From contig JAHEEE010000006.1 of the NCBI GenBank assembly GCA_024640845.1, positions 28,579 to 92,578 on the forward strand: a stretch of 64,000 bases of DNA. Reading direction: 5' to 3'. The notes below the pieces were generated by a model, which searched no databases, was not told where the DNA came from, and saw only the letters and a list, made by a program, of their open reading frames with translations. Each line of letters begins with the position of its first letter. The first letter of the stretch is position 1. The translations under genes and the position numbers were made by a program. The DNA is from Myxococcales bacterium (GTDB lineage: Bacteria > Myxococcota_A > Polyangia > Polyangiales > Houyiibacteriaceae). Shown here one piece after another: positions 22,685 to 33,190 of this stretch.

Positions 22685-23203
22685 GTGGACGACGCACAAT
22701 CGCAGCGCTGGGAAGCCGCGGAAGAGGGAATGGAGCTCCTCCACGCGGGCGAGCTCGATCGGGCGATCGACGAGCTCCTTCGGGTCGCCCGTGAGGATCC
22801 GAAGAACGAGTACGCATTTCATTTCTTGGGGCACGCGTATTTCGAGAAGGAAGCGTACCCCGAGGCCCTCAAGAGCTACGTCGAGGCGCTGACTCTCGCT
22901 CCGGAGTATGTGGGCGCGATGCTCGGCGCAGGGCAGACGCTGCGCATGATGGGCGAATACGACCGCGCGATTCGCATGGGGCAGCGCGTCCTCCAGAAGC
23001 GAGAAGACGACGCCGACGCGCTGTTTCTCGTCGGTGCGACGCACTTTCAAAGAGGCGAAAATCAGAGGGCGAAACGCTATCTAGAGAGGTTCCTGGAAAC
23101 GAATCCGGAGCTCGAGGTAGCCCTCGAAGTCGAGGGAATGCTTCAGGTCATTCGCGGCGAGGTCTTGCCTTTTCCCGGTGCGGAGGACACGGTAGAGAAC
23201 TGA
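22685..23203 (+). CDS. TPR repeat protein
   Basis: TTG/GTG starts at 22682/22685; AFHFLGHAYFEKEAYPEALKSYVEALTLAPEYVGAMLGAGQTLRMMGEYDRAI. Confidence 0.75.
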   Translation: MDDAQSQRWEAAEEGMELLHAGELDRAIDELLRVAREDPKNEYAFHFLGHAYFEKEAYPEALKSYVEALTLAPEYVGAMLGAGQTLRMMGEYDRAIRMGQRVLQKREDDADALFLVGATHFQRGENQRAKRYLERFLETNPELEVALEVEGMLQVIRGEVLPFPGAEDTVEN

Positions 23204-23215
23204 CAGGAGGCGCCC

Positions 23216-24928
<1,713 letters not shown>

Positions 24929-24939
24929 GTTTAGTCACA

Positions 24940-25038
24940 CCCACCCACCCACCCCCACCACGTAATCCTCCCTCCGCGGCACTCGCTTCGCTCTGCCTTG
25001 GCGGCGCTTCGCGCCGGGCTTCGCCGTTCCGGCTCGCG
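24940..25038. repeat. hairpin-rich sub-block, first of two tandem-like copies 5' of the structured repeat
   Basis: CACCCACCCCCACCACGTAATCCTCCCTCCGCGG...GGCGGCGCTTCGCGCCGGGCTTCGCCGTTCCGGCTCGCG recurs at 25095-25192 and 32055-32152. Confidence 0.85.
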
Positions 25039-25075
25039 GGTTGCTGTGGTGAGGGGGTGGGTTGGGCTGCTTAGG

Positions 25076-25483
25076 TGGGTTGGTTTAATAACATCCACCC
25101 GCCCACCCCCACCTCGTAATCCTCCCTCCGCGCGCTTCGCTTTGCTCGCGCTTGGCGGCGCATGCGCGCCGGGCTTCGCCGTTCCGGCTCGCGCTGCCGC
25201 GCATGTCTTGGGGCGAGGTCTCTTGCGTGCACACGCTGCCGCAGCCCTTTGGATGCGCAGAGTCGTTCATAAGGGGCTCGGAAAAACGCGATAGGGGTTG
25301 GAGCGGGCGTGCGAAGTGACAATCGGCAGGACAGCAACCACCCCCGATTGGCGCGCCGCACCGAGGGGCGGCGTGCGTGGCCTGACCTCCCCAGTTCTAC
25401 GGGCCACCTTTGCAGGCCGCCCCGTCCCGTGAAACCCCTATCGCGTTTTTCCGAGCCCCGTGTGCACCTAGCCGCCCGGGCGT
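25076..25483. repeat. dispersed structured repeat, copy 1 (27-bp inverted repeat 25273-25299 / 25433-25459)
   Basis: Near-gapless match to 32036-32443 (offset 6960); GGGGCTCGGAAAAACGCGATAGGGGTT and its perfect reverse complement separated by 133 nt. Confidence 0.92.
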
Positions 25484-25599
25484 GGTGTGCTGGCGTTTGC
25501 GTTTACCTAGGAGAATTGGTCGGGATGCGCGGCGCAGCGATGGGGCGGGAGGCCGGTCATCTACCGCTTTGTCGCGACGGCCGAGCGGGGCACCCCAGC

Positions 25600-25633
25600 G
25601 CGAGCACGTGCGTCGCGACCGAGTCTCCGAGCC
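25600..25633. repeat. 34-nt dispersed repeat partner of 3080-3113
   Basis: gcgagcacgtgcgtcgcgaccgagtctccgagcc vs gcgagcgcgtttgtcgcgaccgactctccggtcc (28/34 identical by eye). Confidence 0.4.
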
Positions 25634-26068
25634 CTAGGGGCCGGTCATTCGGAGCCACATGGCTGCGAGCATCGCTGCGACCATGGCGGCTAGGGCGAGC
25701 GTGCCGACGATGTCTTCCATGCGCTTGCGGCGCTTACGGTCGTCCATCCAGCCCGGCGTGGTCGGCTCGCTCTGAGAGGTTTCCGACGGCAGCGGCGCTG
25801 GTGGTGGGATCGGCCGCTGCAGGAGCGGATCGGGTAGGGCTGGGGCGCGGTTGACCACTTCGCTCCACTGCTCTTGGCGCGCCTCAGGGCTTCGGACAAC
25901 GTGACTGATGTCGGCTGGGGGCCGCTCGCTATCGCGCGCGACACGCACCAGCTTCGTCGTGTTCTCGCCGCCCTTCTTTCGGACGTAGCTTGGGCGCCTG
26001 CGGGGCTTTCCAGGGAGCTCGAGGTCTTCGTCGGGGCGTGGCACGGGGTTTCCTTCCACCGCCCCCAC
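25634..26068 (-). CDS. hypothetical protein with C-terminal transmembrane anchor
   Basis: 144 aa; basic and Pro-rich; DDRKRRKRMEDIVGTLALAAMVAAMLAAMWLRM tail. Confidence 0.55.
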   Translation of the reverse strand: MGAVEGNPVPRPDEDLELPGKPRRRPSYVRKKGGENTTKLVRVARDSERPPADISHVVRSPEARQEQWSEVVNRAPALPDPLLQRPIPPPAPLPSETSQSEPTTPGWMDDRKRRKRMEDIVGTLALAAMVAAMLAAMWLRMTGP

Positions 26069-26150
26069 ACGGCTTCTTTTTGGAGTATACAGCGCAATCG
26101 TTCAGTGTCAGCGAGTAGCTCGCGTTTTGGAGAGCGCGATCACAATTTAG

Positions 26151-26864
26151 ATGATGGATTGGTCCGAAGCCGCAGAAGAGGTTGAGGGCGACCTGAATGG
26201 TCGCTTGGTGTTTACGTGTGAGCACGCGTCCAACGCGCTCCCGGAGCCGTGGCGCTGGCCTGAGGCCGATCGATGGCTGGTCGATACCCATTGGGCGAGC
26301 GATATCGGCGCTGCTGCGTTCACCCGGCGCGTTGCGGGCCTGATGAACGCTCCCGCGGTCCTCTCGAAGTTCTCGCGATTGCTGATCGACCCCAATCGCC
26401 CGCTCGACTCGGACACGCTGTTTCGCCAGAACGCCGATGGGCGCCAAGTGCATTTGAACGAGAACTTGTTGGCGACCGAGAGACAAGAGCGCATCGATCG
26501 TTTGTACGAGCCGTACCATGCGGCTGTGAGCGCGATGGTGAGCAGAAGTCGCGCTGATACTGTATTCGCGATCCACACGTTCACGGACGACTATGAGGGC
26601 GACAAGCGCTCTCTCGAGCTCGGGGTGCTATTCGACGATGACGAAGAGCCGGCGTACGCCCTGATTCGCCATCTCGAAGGAGCTGGCTTTCACGTCTTGG
26701 CGAACAAGCCTTGGTCCGGCAAGGGCGGGCTTGCGTACTCGCCCGTACGCCACGCCAAGGAGGTCGGCTGTTGCGCCCTCGAGATCGAGGCCCGCCAGGA
26801 CCTCATCGTCCAAGAAGCATTCGCGCAGCGGTTGGCGGAAGCGCTCGCCCGCTATTTCACCTAA
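26151..26864 (+). CDS. N-formylglutamate amidohydrolase family protein
   Basis: LVFTCEHASNALPEPW, DTHWASDIGAAAFTRRVA, SRLLIDPNRPLDSDTLFR, IHTFTDDYEGDKR, LALEIE-like CCALEIEARQDLI. Confidence 0.85.
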   Translation: MMDWSEAAEEVEGDLNGRLVFTCEHASNALPEPWRWPEADRWLVDTHWASDIGAAAFTRRVAGLMNAPAVLSKFSRLLIDPNRPLDSDTLFRQNADGRQVHLNENLLATERQERIDRLYEPYHAAVSAMVSRSRADTVFAIHTFTDDYEGDKRSLELGVLFDDDEEPAYALIRHLEGAGFHVLANKPWSGKGGLAYSPVRHAKEVGCCALEIEARQDLIVQEAFAQRLAEALARYFT

Positions 26865-26874
26865 GCTCCGATCG

Positions 26875-27729
26875 ATGCACCTCCTTCGATCCAAACGCAC
26901 GGGGATCGCGTACCTCTCGAACGAAGCGGAAGACGCCCCGCTCGTCGTGTGCATGCACGGGTTTCCCGACATTCCCCGCACCTGGGAGCCGCTCACGGAA
27001 GCGCTTCGAGACGCGGGCTATCATGTCGTCCGCCCTTGGCTTCCGGGCTATGCGCCGTCTTCGCTCGAGGGCCCGTTCGACCCGCTCCCGCTGTCGCGCA
27101 CTCTTCTTTCGTTCATCGAGGAGCTGTCGCCGGACCAACCGGTTCGCATCGTGGGGCACGACTGGGGCTCGGTGACTGCTCAGTGCGCAATCGCCCAGTG
27201 GCCGGAGAGATTTCGTGCGGCCGCGCTGCTGGGGTTCCCGCATTTGTTGGCGTTCGAAGAAAACACCAAGGAGCACCCGCGTCAGCTTGGGCGGAGCGCG
27301 TACATGGGGTTGTTTCAGGTGCCGCTTGTCGCCGAACGGATCATCAAGCTTCGGGACTTCGCGTTCATAGAGCGCCTTTGGCGCAAGTGGTCACCCGGAT
27401 TCGACCCGGGCGAGGACTACTTCGACGAGCTCAAGCGTTGCCTGCGATCGAGCATGCCCGCCCCGCTGCAATACTACCGCGCGCTGCGGTCGCCGAAGAT
27501 CATCACTGAGGTACGAAATCTCATGTCCGCCGGCCCCATCGTGGTACCGACGATCTATTTGCACGGCGAGCGCGACGGCTGCGTCGGCCCCGAGATTACG
27601 GAAGAGCAAGGTGGTTACTTCAGCGCGCTCTTCGAGCAGCTGATCCTCGCCGATGCCGGTCACTTCGTGCATCTCGAGCGCCCCCAAGTGGTGAACGAGG
27701 CTATCATAAAGTGGTTCGCGGCACATTGA
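26875..27729 (+). CDS. alpha/beta hydrolase (epoxide-hydrolase-like)
   Basis: ATG 26875; VVCMHGFPDIPRTWEPL, RPWLPGYAPSS, IVGHDWGSVTAQCAI, ADAGHFVHLERP. Confidence 0.88.
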   Translation: MHLLRSKRTGIAYLSNEAEDAPLVVCMHGFPDIPRTWEPLTEALRDAGYHVVRPWLPGYAPSSLEGPFDPLPLSRTLLSFIEELSPDQPVRIVGHDWGSVTAQCAIAQWPERFRAAALLGFPHLLAFEENTKEHPRQLGRSAYMGLFQVPLVAERIIKLRDFAFIERLWRKWSPGFDPGEDYFDELKRCLRSSMPAPLQYYRALRSPKIITEVRNLMSAGPIVVPTIYLHGERDGCVGPEITEEQGGYFSALFEQLILADAGHFVHLERPQVVNEAIIKWFAAH

Positions 27730-27792
27730 CGCACGCCTCCCACGAGCCGTGCGCGATATCGTGAGCCGGAACGGGCGGGTGGACTGAGGAAA

Positions 27793-29223
27793 CTATACGC
27801 CCACCAACGGCAACTGCCTTCGCGGCGTTCCGTTGTCCGTCACCGGGATGGGGTACCTCCCGCTGAAGCACGCGCTGCAGAAGCCCTCTTCTCCGCCCAC
27901 GGCTCGCTTCAGCCCCTCGAGTGACAGGTAGCCTAGGCTGTCGGCAGTGACGTATTCGTTGACCTCTTCTACCGTGCTGTGCGCGGCGATCAGCTCTTCG
28001 CGGGTCGGGGTGTCGATGCCGTAGAAGCAAGGCCAGCTCGTCGGGGGTGAGCTGATGCGAAGGTGTACCTCTTTGGCGCCGGCGTCTCGGATCATCTTGA
28101 CGATTTTGCGGCTCGTCGTGCCCCGCACGATCGAATCGTCGATTACGACGACGCGCTTCCCTTCGAGAAGACTCTGGACCGGGTGCAGCTTGAGACGGAC
28201 GCCGAAATGGCGAATCGATTGCGCTGGCTCGATGAAGGTGCGGCCGACGTAGTGGCTGCGGATGAGACCGAGCTCGAAGGGGAGCCCAGTGGCCTCCGCG
28301 TAGCCGAGGGCGGCGGCGACCCCGCTGTCGGGAACCGGAACGACCAAATCGGCCTCCACCGGTTGGTCTTCGGCCAAGGCACGCCCCATACGCTTACGTG
28401 CGTCGTAGACGCTGATTCCGTCGAACGAAGCGTCGGGGCGAGCGAAGTACACGTACTCGAAGATGCACATGTAGCGTCGCTTCGGGTCGATTCGAAACGG
28501 CCGCAGGCTCTCGAGGCCTGCATCATTGATGACGATCATCTCGCCAGGCTCGATATCGCGAACGTACTTTGCGCCAATGAGCTGAAAAGCCGGCGGTTCG
28601 GAGGCGACCACAAATCCACCATCGAGCTTGCCGAGACACAGCGGTCGAAAGCCGTACGGGTCGCGAACCGCAATCAGCTCTTTCGCCGAAAGGAACACGA
28701 GCGAGTATGCGCCCTCCACACGGTGGAGTGCGTCGGCCACGCTGTCGACCATGGTCTCTGCTTTCGAACGCGCAATCAGATGGACGAACACCTCGGTGTC
28801 GCTATCCGACGAGAAAATGGAGCCGTCTCGTTCCAGCTCGTGGCGGAGCGCCAAGCCATTGGTGAGATTGCCGTTGTGCGCCACCGCGATCGAGCCGTGC
28901 GAGCAATCGACGGCGAGTGGCTGAGCGTTCTTGATGTGGCTGCCGCCTGCGGTCGTATACCGAACGTGTCCGATGGCGCTTCGTCCGGGAAGCTTCTCGA
29001 GCTGGGACACCGTGAACACGTCTTGTACGAGGCCCATTCCGCGATGGACGAAGAGTTGTTCGCCATTGCTCGAGACGATGCCCGCTGCCTCTTGGCCGCG
29101 GTGTTGCAACGAATGCAGACCGAGATAGGCCAGGTTCGATGCCTCGGCAGCATCAAACACGCCGAATACCCCGCATTGATCATGAAAATGATCGTCGTCC
29201 ACTGTCGCCACCGGTCCCTGCAT
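27793..29223 (-). CDS. purF: amidophosphoribosyltransferase
   Basis: [83 protein letters not shown]. Confidence 0.97.
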   Translation of the reverse strand: MQGPVATVDDDHFHDQCGVFGVFDAAEASNLAYLGLHSLQHRGQEAAGIVSSNGEQLFVHRGMGLVQDVFTVSQLEKLPGRSAIGHVRYTTAGGSHIKNAQPLAVDCSHGSIAVAHNGNLTNGLALRHELERDGSIFSSDSDTEVFVHLIARSKAETMVDSVADALHRVEGAYSLVFLSAKELIAVRDPYGFRPLCLGKLDGGFVVASEPPAFQLIGAKYVRDIEPGEMIVINDAGLESLRPFRIDPKRRYMCIFEYVYFARPDASFDGISVYDARKRMGRALAEDQPVEADLVVPVPDSGVAAALGYAEATGLPFELGLIRSHYVGRTFIEPAQSIRHFGVRLKLHPVQSLLEGKRVVVIDDSIVRGTTSRKIVKMIRDAGAKEVHLRISSPPTSWPCFYGIDTPTREELIAAHSTVEEVNEYVTADSLGYLSLEGLKRAVGGEEGFCSACFSGRYPIPVTDNGTPRRQLPLVGV

Positions 29224-29296
29224 AGCGCTGCGCCCCTCCCACGTCCATCGCCCCTGTGGACCCCCTCGAAGGCTGCGCTAGAACCATCGGAACGGG

Positions 29297-31945
29297 ATGC
29301 CGCGTATACTCAAGCGAATCGAATCGGTCGTGCCTCGCAGGGCGTCGGGGTACGGGGGGAAAGCGCGAGGCTTGGCGGCACTGGCGCGCGCCGGCTTCCC
29401 GGTGCCGGCTGCGTACGCGATGCCCGGGTGGGTTGGCGATTCGTTCTACTCGACCGTGCTCGACATCGCGGACCGACCGAGGGCTTTGTTGCGAGAACCT
29501 CATGTTTCCGACGTTCGTCTGCAAGCGATCGCCGAGCGGGTGCGGGACGCCACGCTCCCGCAGGACGTCGTCCGCGCCGTCAAAGACGCGTTGTTGGCCA
29601 TGCGCGACGAGGGGGCGACGAGCTTCGCCGTGCGCTCGTCAGGACTGCACGAAGACCAAGAAGGCGCTTCGGCCGCGGGGATGCATTCCACGGCGCTCAA
29701 TCTCATGCGCGAGGACGAGGTCCTCGACGCGATCAAGGTCTGCTGGTCGAGCCTGTTTCGCCCGCGCGTCATCTCCTATCTGCGTATGCTCGATGAAGCG
29801 CTACCCGTGTCGGTCGGTATCGTGATTCAGGCGATGGTTCCGGCCGAGGTGTCCGGTGTCTTGTTCACGGTCAACCCGCTGACCGGTGATGGAGGCGAGG
29901 TCGTCATCAACGCCGCGTACGGCCTTGGCTCACAAGTGGTCGAGGGGCGTGTGACGCCGGACACCTATCGAATCGACAAAGCAACGGGGCAACTGCGCGA
30001 TCGAATGATTGGCGACAAGGCGCAGCAAACGCTCCTCGAGCGCTCCGGCGGCGTCCGCGAGGTCGAAGTTCCGCCGGCCGACCGCGCGCGACCGGCGCTT
30101 GCGGACCCGCAGCTTCTCCACCTAAACGATCTAGCGAATCGCATCGAGAACCACTTCGGAGACGCCCGCGACGTCGAATGGGCGATCGCCGGGCAGCAGG
30201 TGTACGTGCTTCAGGCGCGCCCCATCGTCGTTCCCCGTGTCCGGAGCCGCCGAGGCGCGCGGCACGACCGCCTGTGGGACCGCCGAAAGATCGTGTGGAG
30301 CAACGCCAACGTCGGCGAGGCGCTGCCGGGAGTCGCGACGCCATTCACGTGGTCGGTTCTCAGTCAGTTTAGCGACCTGGGATTTCGACGTGCGTTTGGT
30401 GCCATGGGGTGCACCGTGCCCCGCGACGCCGAGCTCGTCGGCGACTTTCGTGGGCGCATCTACATCAACCTGACCGAGTTCAGCGCGATCATGTCGCAGA
30501 TCCCCTGGATCCATCCTTCGACGCTGGTGCGGCTCGGCGGTGGTCAATACGCGCCCGAGCTCGATCAGGTCGTCGCAGAGCGCAATTCCACCGGCTTCGT
30601 TCTTCGCCTCCCGCAGACGGTGTCCCGCTACGTTCGGGAGAACTTCCGCTTGGGCGCGCGCATCGAGGAGTTCGAGAGCTACTTCGCCGAGGAGCGCATG
30701 CGGATCGAAGCGATCGACCCGCGCATTCTCGAGCCGAGTGGGCTCGACCGCATGCTCGGCGACGTCGAGCACCTCCTCGATGAGACCGGATCGATCATGT
30801 TGACCGCGTACGCCAACCTCTTGAGCGCAGTCCTTGCATTGTTGACGATCCTTCGCATTTTCGCCCGCGACCAAGGCCCTGGGTTCTACCGTGATCTGCT
30901 GTCTGGCCTCCAAGACGTATCGAGCGCGCGTCCCGGTTTTGCGCTTCGTCAGATCGCGCAGCTCGCCTGCGATGAGCCAGAGGTCGCGAAGCGGATTCGA
31001 AGCACACCTCTCCCGGAGCTTCGGGTGGATGATCTTCCCCCCGGACGAACGCGCGAGGCGCTCCGGCGGTTCATCGAGGACTATGGTCACCGGGGGGTTC
31101 GCGAAGCAGAGATCGCCGCGCCGAGGTGGGCCGAAGATCCAACCCTCATGTTCGCCGCTTTGCGCTCACACCTCGACCGCTCGGCCGACATACCCGCGCG
31201 CGAACGAGGCCTCAGAGCAGCGCGCGAGGATGCCGAGCGGAAGCTGCAGCAGGGCGTCCCGCTACCCCTGCGTCCCGTCGTCCACAAGCTCCTCGAAGTC
31301 GCTCGCCGCTTCACGCGGATGCGCGAGCACCTTCGAGGCCACGTCATCGAGGTGCTGGGGCTGTTTCGGCGTGTTGCGCTCGAAGCGTCGCGGCGAATCG
31401 AGTCGCGTGAGCCGGAAGCCGGGCCCGATGCGGCCTTCTTTCTGACGCTAACCGAGGTGCGGCGCGTGCTCTATGACGACAACGATCGCGTTGCGCTGCG
31501 CGTCCAGCGCCGAAGGCTCGAGTATGAGCGAAACCGAAAGCTACCGGACCCGCCGACGACGTTTGTCGGCTTCCCACCAGATGATGAGAGCTTCGCTGCG
31601 GCGGCGAAGAGCCTCAAGGGCCTCGCGGCGAGCAGCGGCATCGCGGAAGGCACAGTGCGAATTCTGAACGATCCGTCTCAGGCCGCCGACTTTGCGCCAG
31701 GGGAGGTGCTGGTTGTTGCCGCCGCGGACACGGGCTGGGCTCCGCTGTTTCTCGCCGCTTCAGCGGTCGTCACCGAGCTCGGTGGTCCGCTCTCCCACGC
31801 GGCGATCATCCTCCGTGAGTATGGCGTCCCCGCCGTCGTCAACGTAAGCAACGCCACCCGCTCCCTTCGCAATGGAGACATCGTGAGAGTGGATGGGGAT
31901 GCGGGAACAGTCGAAGTGTTGGGGGCCGTAGCCACTGGGTCTTGA
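29297..31945 (+). CDS. PEP/pyruvate-binding-domain phosphotransferase, rifampin-phosphotransferase-like architecture
   Basis: 882 aa; N-terminal PPDK_N-like FAVRSSGLHEDQEGASAAGMH, VSGVLFTVNPLTGDGGEVVINAAYGLGSQVVEG; middle domain of about 430 aa; C-terminal swivelling His domain ELGGPLSHAAIILREYGVPAVV; no PEP-binding TIM barrel. Confidence 0.8.
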   Translation: MPRILKRIESVVPRRASGYGGKARGLAALARAGFPVPAAYAMPGWVGDSFYSTVLDIADRPRALLREPHVSDVRLQAIAERVRDATLPQDVVRAVKDALLAMRDEGATSFAVRSSGLHEDQEGASAAGMHSTALNLMREDEVLDAIKVCWSSLFRPRVISYLRMLDEALPVSVGIVIQAMVPAEVSGVLFTVNPLTGDGGEVVINAAYGLGSQVVEGRVTPDTYRIDKATGQLRDRMIGDKAQQTLLERSGGVREVEVPPADRARPALADPQLLHLNDLANRIENHFGDARDVEWAIAGQQVYVLQARPIVVPRVRSRRGARHDRLWDRRKIVWSNANVGEALPGVATPFTWSVLSQFSDLGFRRAFGAMGCTVPRDAELVGDFRGRIYINLTEFSAIMSQIPWIHPSTLVRLGGGQYAPELDQVVAERNSTGFVLRLPQTVSRYVRENFRLGARIEEFESYFAEERMRIEAIDPRILEPSGLDRMLGDVEHLLDETGSIMLTAYANLLSAVLALLTILRIFARDQGPGFYRDLLSGLQDVSSARPGFALRQIAQLACDEPEVAKRIRSTPLPELRVDDLPPGRTREALRRFIEDYGHRGVREAEIAAPRWAEDPTLMFAALRSHLDRSADIPARERGLRAAREDAERKLQQGVPLPLRPVVHKLLEVARRFTRMREHLRGHVIEVLGLFRRVALEASRRIESREPEAGPDAAFFLTLTEVRRVLYDDNDRVALRVQRRRLEYERNRKLPDPPTTFVGFPPDDESFAAAAKSLKGLAASSGIAEGTVRILNDPSQAADFAPGEVLVVAAADTGWAPLFLAASAVVTELGGPLSHAAIILREYGVPAVVNVSNATRSLRNGDIVRVDGDAGTVEVLGAVATGS

Positions 31946-32035
31946 GAGCTCCGTGGTCAGCGTCGGTGCGAGGGCTAGCGAGTGTGATTGGGGGCGGGAG
32001 GTTGCTGGCTGGAGGGTGGTCGGTGGGTGGGTTAG

Positions 32036-32443
32036 CTGGTTTGGTTTGGTAACATCCCCCCACCCACCCCCACCGCGTAGTCCTCCCTCCGCGGCCGTCG
32101 CTTCGCTCGGCCTTGGCGGCGCTACGCGCCGGGCTTCGCCCTTCGGGCTCGCGCTGCCGCGCATGTGATGGGGCAGGGTCTCTTGCGAGCACATTCTGTG
32201 GCAGCCCTTTTGATGCAAAGAGTCGTTCATAAGGGGCTCGGAAAAACGCGATGGGGGTTGGAGCGGGCGTGCGAAGTGACAATCGGGACAACAGCAACCA
32301 GCGCCGATTGGCGCGCCGCACCGAGGCGAGGCTTGCGTGGCCTCACCCTCCCAGTTCTTCCGGCCACCTATGCAAGCCGAGCCGTCCCGTGAAACCCCCA
32401 TCGCGTTTTTCCGAGACCCGTGTGTACCTCGACGCCCGGGCGT
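32036..32443. repeat. dispersed structured repeat, copy 2 (inverted repeat 32233-32259 / 32393-32419)
   Basis: GGGGCTCGGAAAAACGCGATGGGGGTT / AACCCCCATCGCGTTTTTCCGAGACCC separated by 133 nt; collinear with copy 1. Confidence 0.92.
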
Positions 32444-32463
32444 CCTGCCTTCCAGGGTCCCCA

Positions 32464-33186
32464 GTGCCGGCGTCGGTGCCAGTGCTAGTGTCCGTGCCAG
32501 TGCAAGCACCGGAGATCATCTTCCGCGATTCTGACCTCCTGGTCGTCCACAAGCCCCCCGGCCTTCCGACGACCGCGCCGTCCGCGGAGGATGCGTGCCT
32601 GGTGCGTTGGATCGAGGAGCGGTTCCCTGCGCTCCACGCTCATCCCACCTCACGGCTCGACTCTCCGGTCAGCGGCCTCGTCACCTTCGCGCTCAACAAG
32701 GCGGCGAACGAGCGCCTGCTCGAGGCGCGCCGTTCTGGGACCTACGAGCGACTCTACTTGGGCATCACTTTGCATGATCTCGAAGCCCCCGAAGGCACGT
32801 GGTCCTGGCCGATCTCGATCGACCCCAACAACGCCAAGCTCCGCATTGCGGGGGCGGGCAAGGGTGAACGCGACGCCCGCACACGATACGAAGTCAGCGC
32901 GCGTACGCCATACGCGTCGTTGCTTCACCTGATGCCCGAGACAGGACGCACCCATCAACTTCGCGTCCATGCAGCCCAAGCTGGCGTGCCGCTTTTCGGC
33001 GATCGCGCGTACGGGGGCGAGCGGCGCCTTTCGCTTGGCGACGGGAGCGTCGTCAGCGCCCGCCGCGTGATGCTTCACTGTGCACGGGTGGGCTTTCGAT
33101 GGGGCTCGACCTCGAAGCGATTCGAGGCGCGCCCACCTCAGGACATGGAGCGCGTCTGGACCGCGCTCGGTGGGATCTTCGGCTGA
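32464..33186 (+). CDS. RluA-family RNA pseudouridine synthase
   Basis: DLLVVHKPPGLPTT, SRLDSPVSGLVTFALNK, PETGRTHQLRVHAAQAGVPLFGDRAYGG; start uncertain among in-frame GTGs 32464-32500. Confidence 0.88.
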   Translation: MPASVPVLVSVPVQAPEIIFRDSDLLVVHKPPGLPTTAPSAEDACLVRWIEERFPALHAHPTSRLDSPVSGLVTFALNKAANERLLEARRSGTYERLYLGITLHDLEAPEGTWSWPISIDPNNAKLRIAGAGKGERDARTRYEVSARTPYASLLHLMPETGRTHQLRVHAAQAGVPLFGDRAYGGERRLSLGDGSVVSARRVMLHCARVGFRWGSTSKRFEARPPQDMERVWTALGGIFG

Positions 33187-33190
33187 CGGC

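Noticed and set aside
24940-25483. CRISPR array possibility for the repeated block
   Set aside because: Units are irregularly spaced, of differing length, without spacers of uniform size, and no cas genes are present.
25309-25854. 181-aa + ORF and 25071-25361 minus ORF across structured repeat copy 1
   Set aside because: The corresponding ORFs in copy 2 shift frame relative to copy 1; the region is better explained as non-coding structured repeat.
28063-29796. 577-aa + strand ORF opposite purF
   Set aside because: Antisense of a clear purF; composition is that of a shadow ORF.
31760-32509. 249-aa and 160-aa minus ORFs across repeat copy 2
   Set aside because: Partly antisense to the phosphotransferase-like CDS and partly in the repeat; frame not preserved between repeat copies.
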